The notes below the pieces were generated by a model that saw only the letters and a program-made list of their open reading frames with translations, searched no databases and was not told where the DNA came from. A DNA stretch of 44,828 bases from Bacteroidales bacterium (GTDB lineage Bacteria; Bacteroidota; Bacteroidia; Bacteroidales; UBA12170): positions 1-44,828 of the forward strand of contig JAQIBR010000106.1 in assembly GCA_027858955.1 (NCBI GenBank). The letters are read 5' to 3'. This document shows positions 8,238 to 16,923 of this stretch, piece after piece. The position numbers and the translations under genes are program-made. Position 1 is the stretch's first letter, and every line of letters starts with the position of its first letter.

Positions 8238-10103
8238 ATGGCGATTAATGTTAACAGATTAGAGACAATTTTTCTCCCTGACCCACAACGTGTCATTGTA
8301 CGATTCTTTTTCCCAGGGCCCGAAAGTCGTGTTAAAAAAATCATTAAAAAAGTTATTGAAATAGAGGATGAAAAAGCACAACTCACATTTAATCAAGCAC
8401 TCCGTAATTTTTCTGACCGACACAGAAATATTTCGAAAATATTTGCTAAGCACTTTAATCATGTTAGGCATTTTGTAGTTGAATTAGGATATAATCCTGA
8501 TGAAATACCTGAATTTAAACTATTGCTTATCGGTGCGTTTTTTACTCATGAATACTCTATAGAGTCGGCAGCATTTTTTAACCCAAGCATGGTTGAAGAT
8601 CCTGATCAGAGTAATCTTATAGAAGGCCAAAAAAGGGTTATTGTAAGTTTTAGAGCTACCGGTGAGGGTCATATTTCTTCTATTGTATTCAGGGGAGGAA
8701 TTGTTAATGCTAACGGCAGTATCGATTTTTATGAATCTAATCGATTGGTTGATGAAGCTGAAGTTATTCGCAAAAGCCAGTACACAAAAATTGATTTTTT
8801 GGCTAAACTTAGCGAAATGGAAGTAACCAAAAAAATAGTTATCGATTTAGTAATAAATAGATTACCAGACCATTTTGATTATAATCAATTGACTGAAGCT
8901 GTAAATCTATCAAGAGAAGAAGTAAGACAAACTCCGTCGAATAAACATGTTTTGGATGCAGTTCATTGGCTGGCAAGTTCGAATCATGAGATTACTTTTT
9001 CGCTGGATACTGCCATAAGTGATCGCGTTATTTTTCCTATTTCAGCATCAGAAAGCAATGGAATTGAAGATGCTCGTTTTGTAAAGTTTACAAACGACGA
9101 TGGAAGTATTGTATATTATGCAACCTACACCGCATATAATGGTTATACAATTTTGCCAAAACTGATTGAAACTACTGATTTCTATCATTTTAAAGTTATT
9201 CCTCTATATGGCGAAAAAGCTCAAAACAAAGGAATGGCCCTGTTTCCCAGAAAAATCAATGGAAAATATGCGATGGTATCAAGAATTGATGGTATAAACA
9301 ACTATATAGGATTCTCGAATGATATAAATGTATGGCAAGAAGCCCAACTATTGCAAGAACCAATTTATCCTTGGGAATGTGTTCAGATTGGGAATAGCGG
9401 ATCTCCAATTGAAACTGAACGTGGATGGCTGCTGATAACTCACGGAGTTGGTACTATGAGACAATATTCATTAGGTGCGATATTACTTGATTTGGAAGAT
9501 CCTACTAAAATTATTGGAAGATTGGAAGAGCCTCTTTTAGTACCAAATAAAAAAGAGCGAGAAGGCTATGTTCCAAATGTTGTATATTCTTGCGGCTCAA
9601 TTATTCATAATGGCAAACTTATTGTCCCCTACGCTATGTCAGATACTGCATCGTCTTGTATGTGGGTAGATTTGGATGAGCTTTTCTCTAAAATGATACC
9701 AGAGGACGAAACTAAATATTCAAATGAAAAAGCAGGTAATATTCTAGTGGTTGAAGACGATCTAATCTTTAGAAAGATTATTAAAGAAATGCTATCAACA
9801 AAGAATTACAATGTTGTTTTAGCATCTGATGGAGTTGAAGCATTAATGAAAATTTCTAATTCCAAATTTGATGTAATCTTAAGCGACATAAATATGCCTA
9901 ATTTCGATGGCTTTCAGTTAATGAATTATATGAATGAAAAAGAAATTCATATTCCAGTGATTTTTATGACTTCATTAACGGATGAAAAATTTGAATTAAA
10001 AGGACTGGAACTCGGTGTTATAGAATATTTAAAAAAGCCAATAAATTTAGAGTTGCTTAACTTAAAATTAGAACGCATACTTAAAAGCAAAAAAAAGACT
10101 TAG
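8238..10103 (+). CDS. GH130-type beta-mannoside phosphorylase/hydrolase fused to a receiver (REC) domain
   Basis: One uninterrupted 621-residue frame carries two unrelated modules. After a helical N-terminal region (to about 130) comes a five-bladed propeller of the GH130 type: GIEDARF (Asp278 in the place of the GxEDPR Asp), then GNSGSPIETERGWLLITHGV and YVPNVVYSCGSI, ending near 485. GH130 enzymes act on beta-mannosides by phosphorolysis or hydrolysis. Residues about 500-618 are a complete response-regulator receiver: acidic pocket Glu506/Asp507/Asp508, phospho-acceptor Asp550 in LSDINMP, Thr578/Ser579, and Lys600 in KKP. No DNA-binding domain follows and no histidine kinase is nearby. The enzyme may therefore be controlled, or localised, by phosphorylation; that is inference. 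It lies downstream of the GT4 gene and its stop overlaps the stop of convergent manA. Confidence 0.88.
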   Translation: MAINVNRLETIFLPDPQRVIVRFFFPGPESRVKKIIKKVIEIEDEKAQLTFNQALRNFSDRHRNISKIFAKHFNHVRHFVVELGYNPDEIPEFKLLLIGAFFTHEYSIESAAFFNPSMVEDPDQSNLIEGQKRVIVSFRATGEGHISSIVFRGGIVNANGSIDFYESNRLVDEAEVIRKSQYTKIDFLAKLSEMEVTKKIVIDLVINRLPDHFDYNQLTEAVNLSREEVRQTPSNKHVLDAVHWLASSNHEITFSLDTAISDRVIFPISASESNGIEDARFVKFTNDDGSIVYYATYTAYNGYTILPKLIETTDFYHFKVIPLYGEKAQNKGMALFPRKINGKYAMVSRIDGINNYIGFSNDINVWQEAQLLQEPIYPWECVQIGNSGSPIETERGWLLITHGVGTMRQYSLGAILLDLEDPTKIIGRLEEPLLVPNKKEREGYVPNVVYSCGSIIHNGKLIVPYAMSDTASSCMWVDLDELFSKMIPEDETKYSNEKAGNILVVEDDLIFRKIIKEMLSTKNYNVVLASDGVEALMKISNSKFDVILSDINMPNFDGFQLMNYMNEKEIHIPVIFMTSLTDEKFELKGLELGVIEYLKKPINLELLNLKLERILKSKKKT

Positions 10104-11098
10104 TTTTTGTCCGTCGGTAAAATGTACACTTCAATCACTTTAGCTGAATTTAATGGTTTTAGATGGATATGAGCAGTAGAAGCAGGAATTAGAACAACCT
10201 CACCTGCGCTAAGTAAAACCTTATCGTGTACTTTATCATCCAATTCAAAAACACCTTCGGCACAGAGATAAATTACAAAGGAATCTAAATCAGAAAAATC
10301 CTTTTCAATTGAGACATCCAAATCGATAAGATTAGTAACAAAATGCTCGCTTTTAACAAGAGAAACAGTTTCGTTTTTCTTTTTTGTATAGTGACTTTTA
10401 TATGAATCAGCTATATCGAAGTCGATGGCAGCCATAGCATCTTTAAGGTGCAATTCGCGACTATTTCCCTGATTATCAACCCGATCCCAATCGTAAATTC
10501 GATAAGTTGTATCACTTGTTTGCTGAATTTCAGCAAGTAAAATACCGGGACCTAAAGCATGAACTCTTCCGGCAGGCATATAATACACATCACCTGCTTT
10601 CACATCTTCGAAATTCATAATTTCGGGAAGTTGTTTATCTTCTATTTTTTGCAGATAAGTCTGCTGATTTACTTTTTGATTGAAACCGGCAATTAACTTG
10701 GCATCTTTATCGGCTTGAAGGATATACCACATTTCTGTTTTTCCGCCTTCCAATCCACGTTGACGTGCTAAATTATCATCAGGATGAACCTGAATAGAAA
10801 GCCAATCATTTGCATCAAGAATTTTTATAAGCAAAGGAAAAACATTACCATAAGTTTCGTGGTTTTTCTCGCCCACAAGTTCATCCATATAAACTTCAAC
10901 CAATTCGTTTAATTCGTTTCCCGCCAAAAAGCCGTTAGCAACAATACTTTCCGATCCAGGATAACCAGACAATGCCCAAAGCTCTCCGCAATTGTGTAAA
11001 TCGTCAAAATCTTGATTTAAAATAGTTTTTATTTTTTGTCCGCCCCAAATTTTGTCACGGAAAATGGGTTGAAATTTTAGGGGATAGAGAATGTTCAT
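10100..11098 (-). CDS. manA: Mannose-6-phosphate isomerase, class I
   Basis: This cytoplasmic zinc enzyme interconverts mannose 6-phosphate and fructose 6-phosphate. At 332 residues it is the short Bacteroidota/Firmicutes form. Cupin-fold metal ligands are visible: Gln103 and His105 in IQVHPDD, Glu122 in GKTEMWYI, and His180 in AGRVHALG. Active-site Arg200 lies in TTYRIYDWDR. The start FQPIFRDKIWGG is typical. It is convergent with the GH130-REC gene and the stop codons overlap by 3-4 bp. Its position suggests it feeds mannose released by the GH130 enzyme into glycolysis, or supplies mannose precursors for the GT4 enzyme. Confidence 0.95.
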   Translation of the reverse strand: MNILYPLKFQPIFRDKIWGGQKIKTILNQDFDDLHNCGELWALSGYPGSESIVANGFLAGNELNELVEVYMDELVGEKNHETYGNVFPLLIKILDANDWLSIQVHPDDNLARQRGLEGGKTEMWYILQADKDAKLIAGFNQKVNQQTYLQKIEDKQLPEIMNFEDVKAGDVYYMPAGRVHALGPGILLAEIQQTSDTTYRIYDWDRVDNQGNSRELHLKDAMAAIDFDIADSYKSHYTKKKNETVSLVKSEHFVTNLIDLDVSIEKDFSDLDSFVIYLCAEGVFELDDKVHDKVLLSAGEVVLIPASTAHIHLKPLNSAKVIEVYILPTDKN

Positions 11099-11115
11099 AG
11101 GTTTAATATTTCACG

Positions 11116-11123
11116 CAAAAATA
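11116..11123 (-). promoter_or_regulatory. Candidate -7 element for manA
   Basis: Minus-strand TATTTTTG matches TAnnTTTG and lies 17 nt upstream of the manA ATG. No -33 match was found. Confidence 0.3.
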
Positions 11124-11200
11124 CGAAAGATTATAGAAAATCTGATTGCTTGTTTTATACTGTAATAAATTAGCTATTTTTACTCGAAATATGCACATCT

Positions 11201-11557
11201 ATGAATAAAGAAACTATTAAGCAAAAACTAATAGAAGAAATGAAACACAACAGCATTATGCTTTATGCTGACAGACAGACGTTTAAAAAAAACAGCATTC
11301 CTAAAGATTATATTAAAAAGCAACTCCTGAAAAACAAGAAACAGAAGAAATTTAGTTTAATCGCTTTCGGTGTTATTATTGCAATTCTGATGTTGATGCA
11401 ATTTTATATCGTGTATAGTGAAAACGCTTATCCTTTTCTGCAGAATGTGATGTTACAATTTTTCCCAATATTAGGAATAATATTTTTTCAAGCAAACTAC
11501 CAAAATTTCGGGAAACGCATTTTTATTCTCGAATTGCTTTTAGATTGGGAAGAATAA
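11201..11557 (+). CDS. Small membrane protein of unknown function
   Basis: The 118-residue product is not recognised. A charged, Lys-rich N-terminal half (residues 1-50, including the run KKQLLKNKKQKK) is followed by two hydrophobic segments at about 51-70 (FSLIAFGVIIAILMLMQFYIV) and 78-97 (FLQNVMLQFFPILGIIFF). It ends with the short acidic tail LLLDWEE. The basic region before the first helix predicts a cytoplasmic N-terminus and a helical hairpin in the inner membrane. The gene is monocistronic, between divergent manA and the PUL regulator. Codon use looks like that of its neighbours, so it is probably real. Confidence 0.65.
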   Translation: MNKETIKQKLIEEMKHNSIMLYADRQTFKKNSIPKDYIKKQLLKNKKQKKFSLIAFGVIIAILMLMQFYIVYSENAYPFLQNVMLQFFPILGIIFFQANYQNFGKRIFILELLLDWEE

Positions 11558-11640
11558 AAATCAAACTTTTATTTTCCTTTAAAGTGTAATAGTGAATTTC
11601 AATTGTAAAGCAATTGATTTAGATATAGTCTTATCAATGT

Positions 11641-11672
11641 TAAATTTGCTTTAAAAATAATAGCTAAATTTG
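11641..11672 (+). promoter_or_regulatory. Candidate promoter(s) for the PUL regulator
   Basis: Two exact TAAATTTG copies (11641-11648 and 11665-11672) match TAnnTTTG, 48-79 nt before the ATG at 11720. The TTTG of the first copy could serve as the -33 element of the second, although the spacing of 16 nt is short. Confidence 0.35.
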
Positions 11673-11719
11673 GCTTCTTATGAAGTTCAAAGGTTTTAAT
11701 ATTCTAAAGAAATTCGAAG

Positions 11720-14530
11720 ATGCGCTTGAAATATTACAATAGATTCTATTATTTTATTTTATTTTTAATACTTCTGTCTAAATCAGTATCAGCACAGTAT
11801 TCGCATTATTTCCAAAATTATTCATTATCAGATTATAAAGCTGCAAATCAAAATTGGGATATTACCAAATCTGGAGACGGGAAATTATACGTTGCTAACA
11901 ATGATGGTCTGCTGGAATATGATGGACTAAACTGGAATTTTTGGGAATTACCTAATAGAACAACAATAAGATCTATACTAGAACATAAAAATAAAATATA
12001 TGTAGGCTCCTACGAAGAGTTTGGCTTTTTTGAAAGAAATAATAAAGGCGATTTAGAATATACTTCACTTTTGAATATTGATACAAAAATAGATAATCGA
12101 AATGATGAAGCGTTTTGGGAAATTATACTTTATAAAGATGCTCTTGTATTTCGCTCATTTTCTAATATTTATATCTATAAGGATGAAGAAATTATTAGTT
12201 TGAAATTGGAGTCGGTTATTATGTCGTGCGATGTAGTTAATGACAAACTTTATGTTTCTTCTTTGGATAATGGAATTTTTATATTAGAAAATCAGACATT
12301 AGTCCCATATTTTTATTCTGACGAATTATACAATACAAAAACTGTTTCGATTGTATCAAAAAACAATAATCAGCTCCTAATTAATACCGAATTAAAAGGC
12401 TGTTTTATTTTGGAAAATTATACTATTTCTCCTTTTAATACTGAAATAAATCCACTTCTAAAAAAATATCAACTCAATAGATATTCTCAATTACAAAATG
12501 GGAACATGATTTTCGGTACTATAAAAAACGGAGTATATATAACCGATAATTCAGGTAATGTTTTATATAATATCAATAAGGATATTGGTCTTATAAACAA
12601 TACGGTATTGGGTCAGCATGTTACAAATGACAATATACTTTGGTTAGGATTGGATAATGGAATAGCCTTTGTAGATTTAAACTCACCTAATTACTATTAT
12701 AATGATATCTCGGGAAAACTTGGTGCCGTTTACGATGTTATCAACTATAATGACACTATCTATATTGGAAGTAATACAGGTTTATATTTTGTTGATGAAA
12801 ACGAAAAGATCGAATTTATTGAAGGTTCGCAGGGACATGTTTGGAGTTTGCAGGAAATAGAAGGAGAACTATTCTGTTGTCATAATAACGGGACTTATCT
12901 GGTTAAAAAAAATAAAATTGAATTTATACCAAACTCAACCGGAGCTTGGATAATCAAAAAAGTTCCAAATCAAAGAAATATTTATTTACAGGGAACATAT
13001 TCAGGTTTATCCAGTTTTATTAAAACGAATGGAGAATGGAAAGTTAAACATTTAGGGGAAACAACTTTACCTGTTAAATTTCTTGTTTTTGAAGATGAAT
13101 ATATTGCTTGGATTGGTCATGCAAATAAAGGCCTGTTTAGAGTTAAGTTTAATAATGACTATTCTCAAATTATTGATTTGCAAGACTATATCAATAAAGG
13201 AATTTGGACGGACTATTATGTAAAAATATACAATCTTAAGAATACGATTGCATTTCATACAAAACATGGATGGCAAAAATATGAACCATTAGTTGATAGC
13301 ATAGTTCCCTACGATTTGTTAAATGAAAATATCGGAAAAAACAGCTATATAATTTCAGAAGAAGACTTACTTAAAACTGTATTTAAAACAAACAATTCTT
13401 TAAACTTTGGGACAAATATTAATGACTTTAACAGCATCTCCATTCCAAGAAAATATTATAATAAAAGACTTAACAGCGGTAATGAAAATGTTTCTAGGAT
13501 TAATGATACTACTGCTGCATTAAATTTATATGATGGATTTATGCTGATAAACACAGCAAACTTTTCATCGAAAGAAATATTAGAAGAACCCAGGATTGCG
13601 AAAATAGTTGTGAATAACCAGCTAATTGAATTAAATACTGATAATATTACCCTTCCATTTCGAAACAATAACATTAAAATAACCGTAACTGCTCCTTTTG
13701 CTCAAGATTTAAATTTTGAATATAAACTTTCTAATATTAATATATATTCAACATGGACAAAATTTGAAAATGGGTTAATAGAATTCTCAAATCTATCAGA
13801 TGGAGAATATCTTTTATCTATGAGAACAGTTGATAACCACAATAATATCTCAGATTCTTTACAATTAGAATTTTCAGTAACTCCTCCCTGGTTTAAAGAT
13901 ACTATTGGATTTCTGCTTTACAGTTTCATATTTCTAATAAGTGGATCAATAATCTATTTATTTTATGTAAAAAAAATTAATAAGGAACAAAAATTACTTC
14001 AAATAAAGTATGAAGAATCGCAAAAAAAAATGCTTGAAAAGCAAACTTATGAAAATGAGAAAGCTATTATAAAACTAAGAAACGACTCTTTGAGAAATGA
14101 TATAAAGCTAAAAAGTAAGCAATTAGCGAATACAGCAATGGCATTAGTTAAAAAGAACGAAACTCTTCTTCAATTGAAAAACGACTTACTTTTAGATAAG
14201 GATGATTTTAAAAATCAGTATTCTTTTAAGAAACTAATCCGCCAAATTGATTATTCAATTGAACATGAAGACCAATGGGATATTTTTGAAAGCAATTTCA
14301 ACCAAGTCCACGAAGAGTTCTTTAATCAATTAAAAATAAAATTCCCCAATCTAACACGCAAAGATCTTAAAATGTGTGCTTTTCTGAAAATGGATTTATC
14401 TACTAAAGAGATTGCGCCATTGCTTAATATTTCAATACGCGGTATTGAAACTCATAGATATCGATTGAAAAGAAAACTGGATTTAGAGAAAAACGAAGAT
14501 TTGTGCCGATTCCTTCAGAGTTTTCATTAA
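11720..14530 (+). CDS. Membrane-bound PUL regulator: propeller sensor, Y_Y_Y domain, LuxR-type HTH
   Basis: A 936-residue one-protein signal transducer. A signal peptide (about 1-26, ending SVSAQ) is followed by a large periplasmic sensor to about residue 640 with repeated blades of the two-component-regulator propeller type (for example DNGLLEYDGLNWNFW and DNILWLGLDNGIAFVDLNSP). Next come a Y_Y_Y-type Ig domain (about 645-722), one membrane helix (about 730-752) and a coiled coil (about 760-830). The C-terminal HTH (about 876-936) contains LSTKEIAPLLNISIRGIETHR. There is no histidine kinase or receiver, unlike hybrid two-component systems of related PULs. It probably senses an oligosaccharide in the periplasm and activates the divergent operons at about 29 kb. 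It is convergent with the GH3 gene, with only 7 bp between them. Confidence 0.88.
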   Translation: MRLKYYNRFYYFILFLILLSKSVSAQYSHYFQNYSLSDYKAANQNWDITKSGDGKLYVANNDGLLEYDGLNWNFWELPNRTTIRSILEHKNKIYVGSYEEFGFFERNNKGDLEYTSLLNIDTKIDNRNDEAFWEIILYKDALVFRSFSNIYIYKDEEIISLKLESVIMSCDVVNDKLYVSSLDNGIFILENQTLVPYFYSDELYNTKTVSIVSKNNNQLLINTELKGCFILENYTISPFNTEINPLLKKYQLNRYSQLQNGNMIFGTIKNGVYITDNSGNVLYNINKDIGLINNTVLGQHVTNDNILWLGLDNGIAFVDLNSPNYYYNDISGKLGAVYDVINYNDTIYIGSNTGLYFVDENEKIEFIEGSQGHVWSLQEIEGELFCCHNNGTYLVKKNKIEFIPNSTGAWIIKKVPNQRNIYLQGTYSGLSSFIKTNGEWKVKHLGETTLPVKFLVFEDEYIAWIGHANKGLFRVKFNNDYSQIIDLQDYINKGIWTDYYVKIYNLKNTIAFHTKHGWQKYEPLVDSIVPYDLLNENIGKNSYIISEEDLLKTVFKTNNSLNFGTNINDFNSISIPRKYYNKRLNSGNENVSRINDTTAALNLYDGFMLINTANFSSKEILEEPRIAKIVVNNQLIELNTDNITLPFRNNNIKITVTAPFAQDLNFEYKLSNINIYSTWTKFENGLIEFSNLSDGEYLLSMRTVDNHNNISDSLQLEFSVTPPWFKDTIGFLLYSFIFLISGSIIYLFYVKKINKEQKLLQIKYEESQKKMLEKQTYENEKAIIKLRNDSLRNDIKLKSKQLANTAMALVKKNETLLQLKNDLLLDKDDFKNQYSFKKLIRQIDYSIEHEDQWDIFESNFNQVHEEFFNQLKIKFPNLTRKDLKMCAFLKMDLSTKEIAPLLNISIRGIETHRYRLKRKLDLEKNEDLCRFLQSFH

Positions 14531-14537
14531 ATCTAAA

Positions 14538-16847
14538 TTATTTGGTTAATTCAAATTCTGATTTTAAATTTTCAACAGAACTTGCTCCAACAAAGACTTC
14601 AAAATCGCCTGGCTCTGCAACAAAATCTATATCATAATTGTAGAACTTTAAATCTTCAACTGATAAAGTGAATGTTACTGTTTCGGTTTGTCCTTTTTTT
14701 AAAGCTATTTTCTTAAATCCTTTTAGTTCTTTCACAGGTCTGGTAACTGAGCCAACAAGGTCGCGAATGTATAATTGAACAATTTCTTTTCCATCAAAAT
14801 TTCCGGTATTTGTTACTTCGACAGTAATATCAATTGATCCGTTTTTTGCCATTTTATCAGCACTTAATTTTAGATGGGAATAATGGAATGAGGTATAACT
14901 CAATCCAAAACCGAAAGGGTAAAGTGGCTCATTTACTTCGTCAATATAGTTTGAAGTAAATTTCTCAAACTTACCTTCACTATTTCCAAGAGGCCGACCC
15001 GTATTTTTATGATTATAAAAAATTGGAATTTGACCAACATTTCGAGGGAAAGTAGCTGTTAATTTTCCGGATGGGTTAACATCTCCGAATAATACGTCTG
15101 CAATTGGTAATCCACCTTCGCTTCCCGGAAACCAAACATTAAGTATGGCAGGAACTGTTTTATTTTCTTCAACTAATACTAAAGGCCTGCCCGTAAACAA
15201 AGTCAAGACTACAGGTTTTCCTGTTTTTAATAAAGCGTTTAGAAGGTCTTTTTGAGCTTGTGGAATCTCAAGATTAGTTCTGCTACTACTCTCGCCACTC
15301 ATTTCGGCAGATTCGCCTAAAGCAGCAATAATCACATCAGCTTTTGAAGCTACTTTAAGAGCTTCGTCAAGTAATTGTTTGTCAGTTCTATTATCTCTTT
15401 GTAATTCTTTCCCAAACATCGTTGCTTTTCGCTCAAAATCCTCATCATAATCCAGATTACTTCCTTTGGCATAAAGAATCGTTGCCTTATCTCCAGCAAC
15501 AGCTTCAAGACCTTCCAAAAATGAATAAGCCTTTTTATGATCAGTTGCAACGCTCCAAGTACCGGGCATGTTTTCTCTGGTATTTGCTAAAGGACCTATA
15601 AGTGCAATTTTACCAGATTTTTTTAAAGGTAATAATTGGTTTTCATTTTTTAATAAAACCATTGTTTCAGCAGCAACTTTTCTGGCAAAAGCTCTATTTT
15701 CTTTTGTGAATATTTCAGTTTTAGCCCTATTTTCGTCACAATATTTATATGGATCATCAAATAAACCCAACTTATATTTGGCGGTTAAAATTCTTTTAAC
15801 TGCCTTATCAATATCATCTATGCTTACTGTACCATCTTCTAGGGACTTTGTCAGTGTAGTTAAAAAACCTTCACCAATCATATCCATGTCAGTTCCAGCT
15901 TTGAGAGCTATAGCAGCACTTTCTTTTAAATCTCCCATTCCATGTTCGATCATTTCATTTATACCAGTATAATCTGTAACCACAAAACCATCAAACCCCC
16001 ATTGATTCCTTAAGACTTCAGTAAGTAACCATTTATTACCTGTTGCAGGAATACCATCTACTTCGTTGAAAGAAGACATTACAGATCCTACTCCGGCGTC
16101 AATAGCTGCTTTATAAGGCGGAAAATAATCGTTATACATTCTTTGTCGACTCATATCAACTGTCCCATAATCTCTTCCTGCATCTGGAGCGCCGTATAAT
16201 GCAAAATGTTTAACACAAGACATAATTGTATTGCTGTTTGATAAATCATCTCCCTGATAACCTCGTACCATTGCTTTTGCGATTTCACCACCTAAAAAGG
16301 CATCTTCCCCTGAAGCTTCGGCAACCCTGCCCCACCTGGGGTCTCTTGAAATATCAACCATTGGAGAAAATGTCCAATTAATACCATCGGCACTTGCTTC
16401 TTGAGCAGCCATACGTGCTGTTTTTTCGATCAAATCCATGTCCCACGAAGCTGATAAACCTAAAGGAATTGGAAATGTTGTTTCATATCCGTGAATTATA
16501 TCCATTCCAAAAAGGAGTGGTATTTTTAACCTGCTTTCTTCAACAGCAATTTTCTGAATTTCCTTTATTTTTTTGACGGATTTTATGCTAAGTACTCCAC
16601 CTACTTTTCCTTCCTTAATTTTTTTCGCGATATCGGAGCTTTTTGCTTGTCCTGTAATTATATCTCCCGATCCAGGTAAATTTAATTGACCAAGTTTTTC
16701 TTCAAAAGTCATCAACTTCAATAGAGAATCTACTTGTACATCATACTGTGTTGAATGGCTGGTTTTTAAAGTATCAACATCATTATTGCAAGCTAATGTT
16801 AGGACAGCAAGTAAAACAGTAATTATAAAAAATGGTTTTTGTAACAT
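14538..16847 (-). CDS. GH3 beta-glucosidase, lipoprotein (BglX-type)
   Basis: A 769-residue exo-acting beta-glucosidase. A lipoprotein signal peptide ends at the lipobox LTLAC (Cys20). The N-terminal TIM barrel has PMVDISRDPRWGR, CVKHFALYGAPDAGRDY and the nucleophile loop GFVVTDYTGINEM with Asp292. The alpha/beta sandwich follows with GESAEMSGESSSR near residue 510. The C-terminal fibronectin-like domain (about 660-765) includes VTRPVKELKGF. It is the last gene of the minus-strand SusC-to-GH3 operon. Beside endo-acting GH144 enzymes it probably trims sophoro-oligosaccharides to glucose. Linkage specificity cannot be read from sequence alone. A close paralogue lies at 36587. Confidence 0.93.
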   Translation of the reverse strand: MLQKPFFIITVLLAVLTLACNNDVDTLKTSHSTQYDVQVDSLLKLMTFEEKLGQLNLPGSGDIITGQAKSSDIAKKIKEGKVGGVLSIKSVKKIKEIQKIAVEESRLKIPLLFGMDIIHGYETTFPIPLGLSASWDMDLIEKTARMAAQEASADGINWTFSPMVDISRDPRWGRVAEASGEDAFLGGEIAKAMVRGYQGDDLSNSNTIMSCVKHFALYGAPDAGRDYGTVDMSRQRMYNDYFPPYKAAIDAGVGSVMSSFNEVDGIPATGNKWLLTEVLRNQWGFDGFVVTDYTGINEMIEHGMGDLKESAAIALKAGTDMDMIGEGFLTTLTKSLEDGTVSIDDIDKAVKRILTAKYKLGLFDDPYKYCDENRAKTEIFTKENRAFARKVAAETMVLLKNENQLLPLKKSGKIALIGPLANTRENMPGTWSVATDHKKAYSFLEGLEAVAGDKATILYAKGSNLDYDEDFERKATMFGKELQRDNRTDKQLLDEALKVASKADVIIAALGESAEMSGESSSRTNLEIPQAQKDLLNALLKTGKPVVLTLFTGRPLVLVEENKTVPAILNVWFPGSEGGLPIADVLFGDVNPSGKLTATFPRNVGQIPIFYNHKNTGRPLGNSEGKFEKFTSNYIDEVNEPLYPFGFGLSYTSFHYSHLKLSADKMAKNGSIDITVEVTNTGNFDGKEIVQLYIRDLVGSVTRPVKELKGFKKIALKKGQTETVTFTLSVEDLKFYNYDIDFVAEPGDFEVFVGASSVENLKSEFELTK

Positions 16848-16923
16848 TAGTATTCTGATTATTTTGTTATTGATATGTTTGAATTTTATTAGGAATGCCG
16901 TTAATACACGAATTAATTAATTT

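Noticed and set aside
9720-10103. Receiver domain as a separate small gene after the GH130 gene
   Set aside because: No stop codon or ribosome-binding site separates the two parts; the linker is continuous in one frame.
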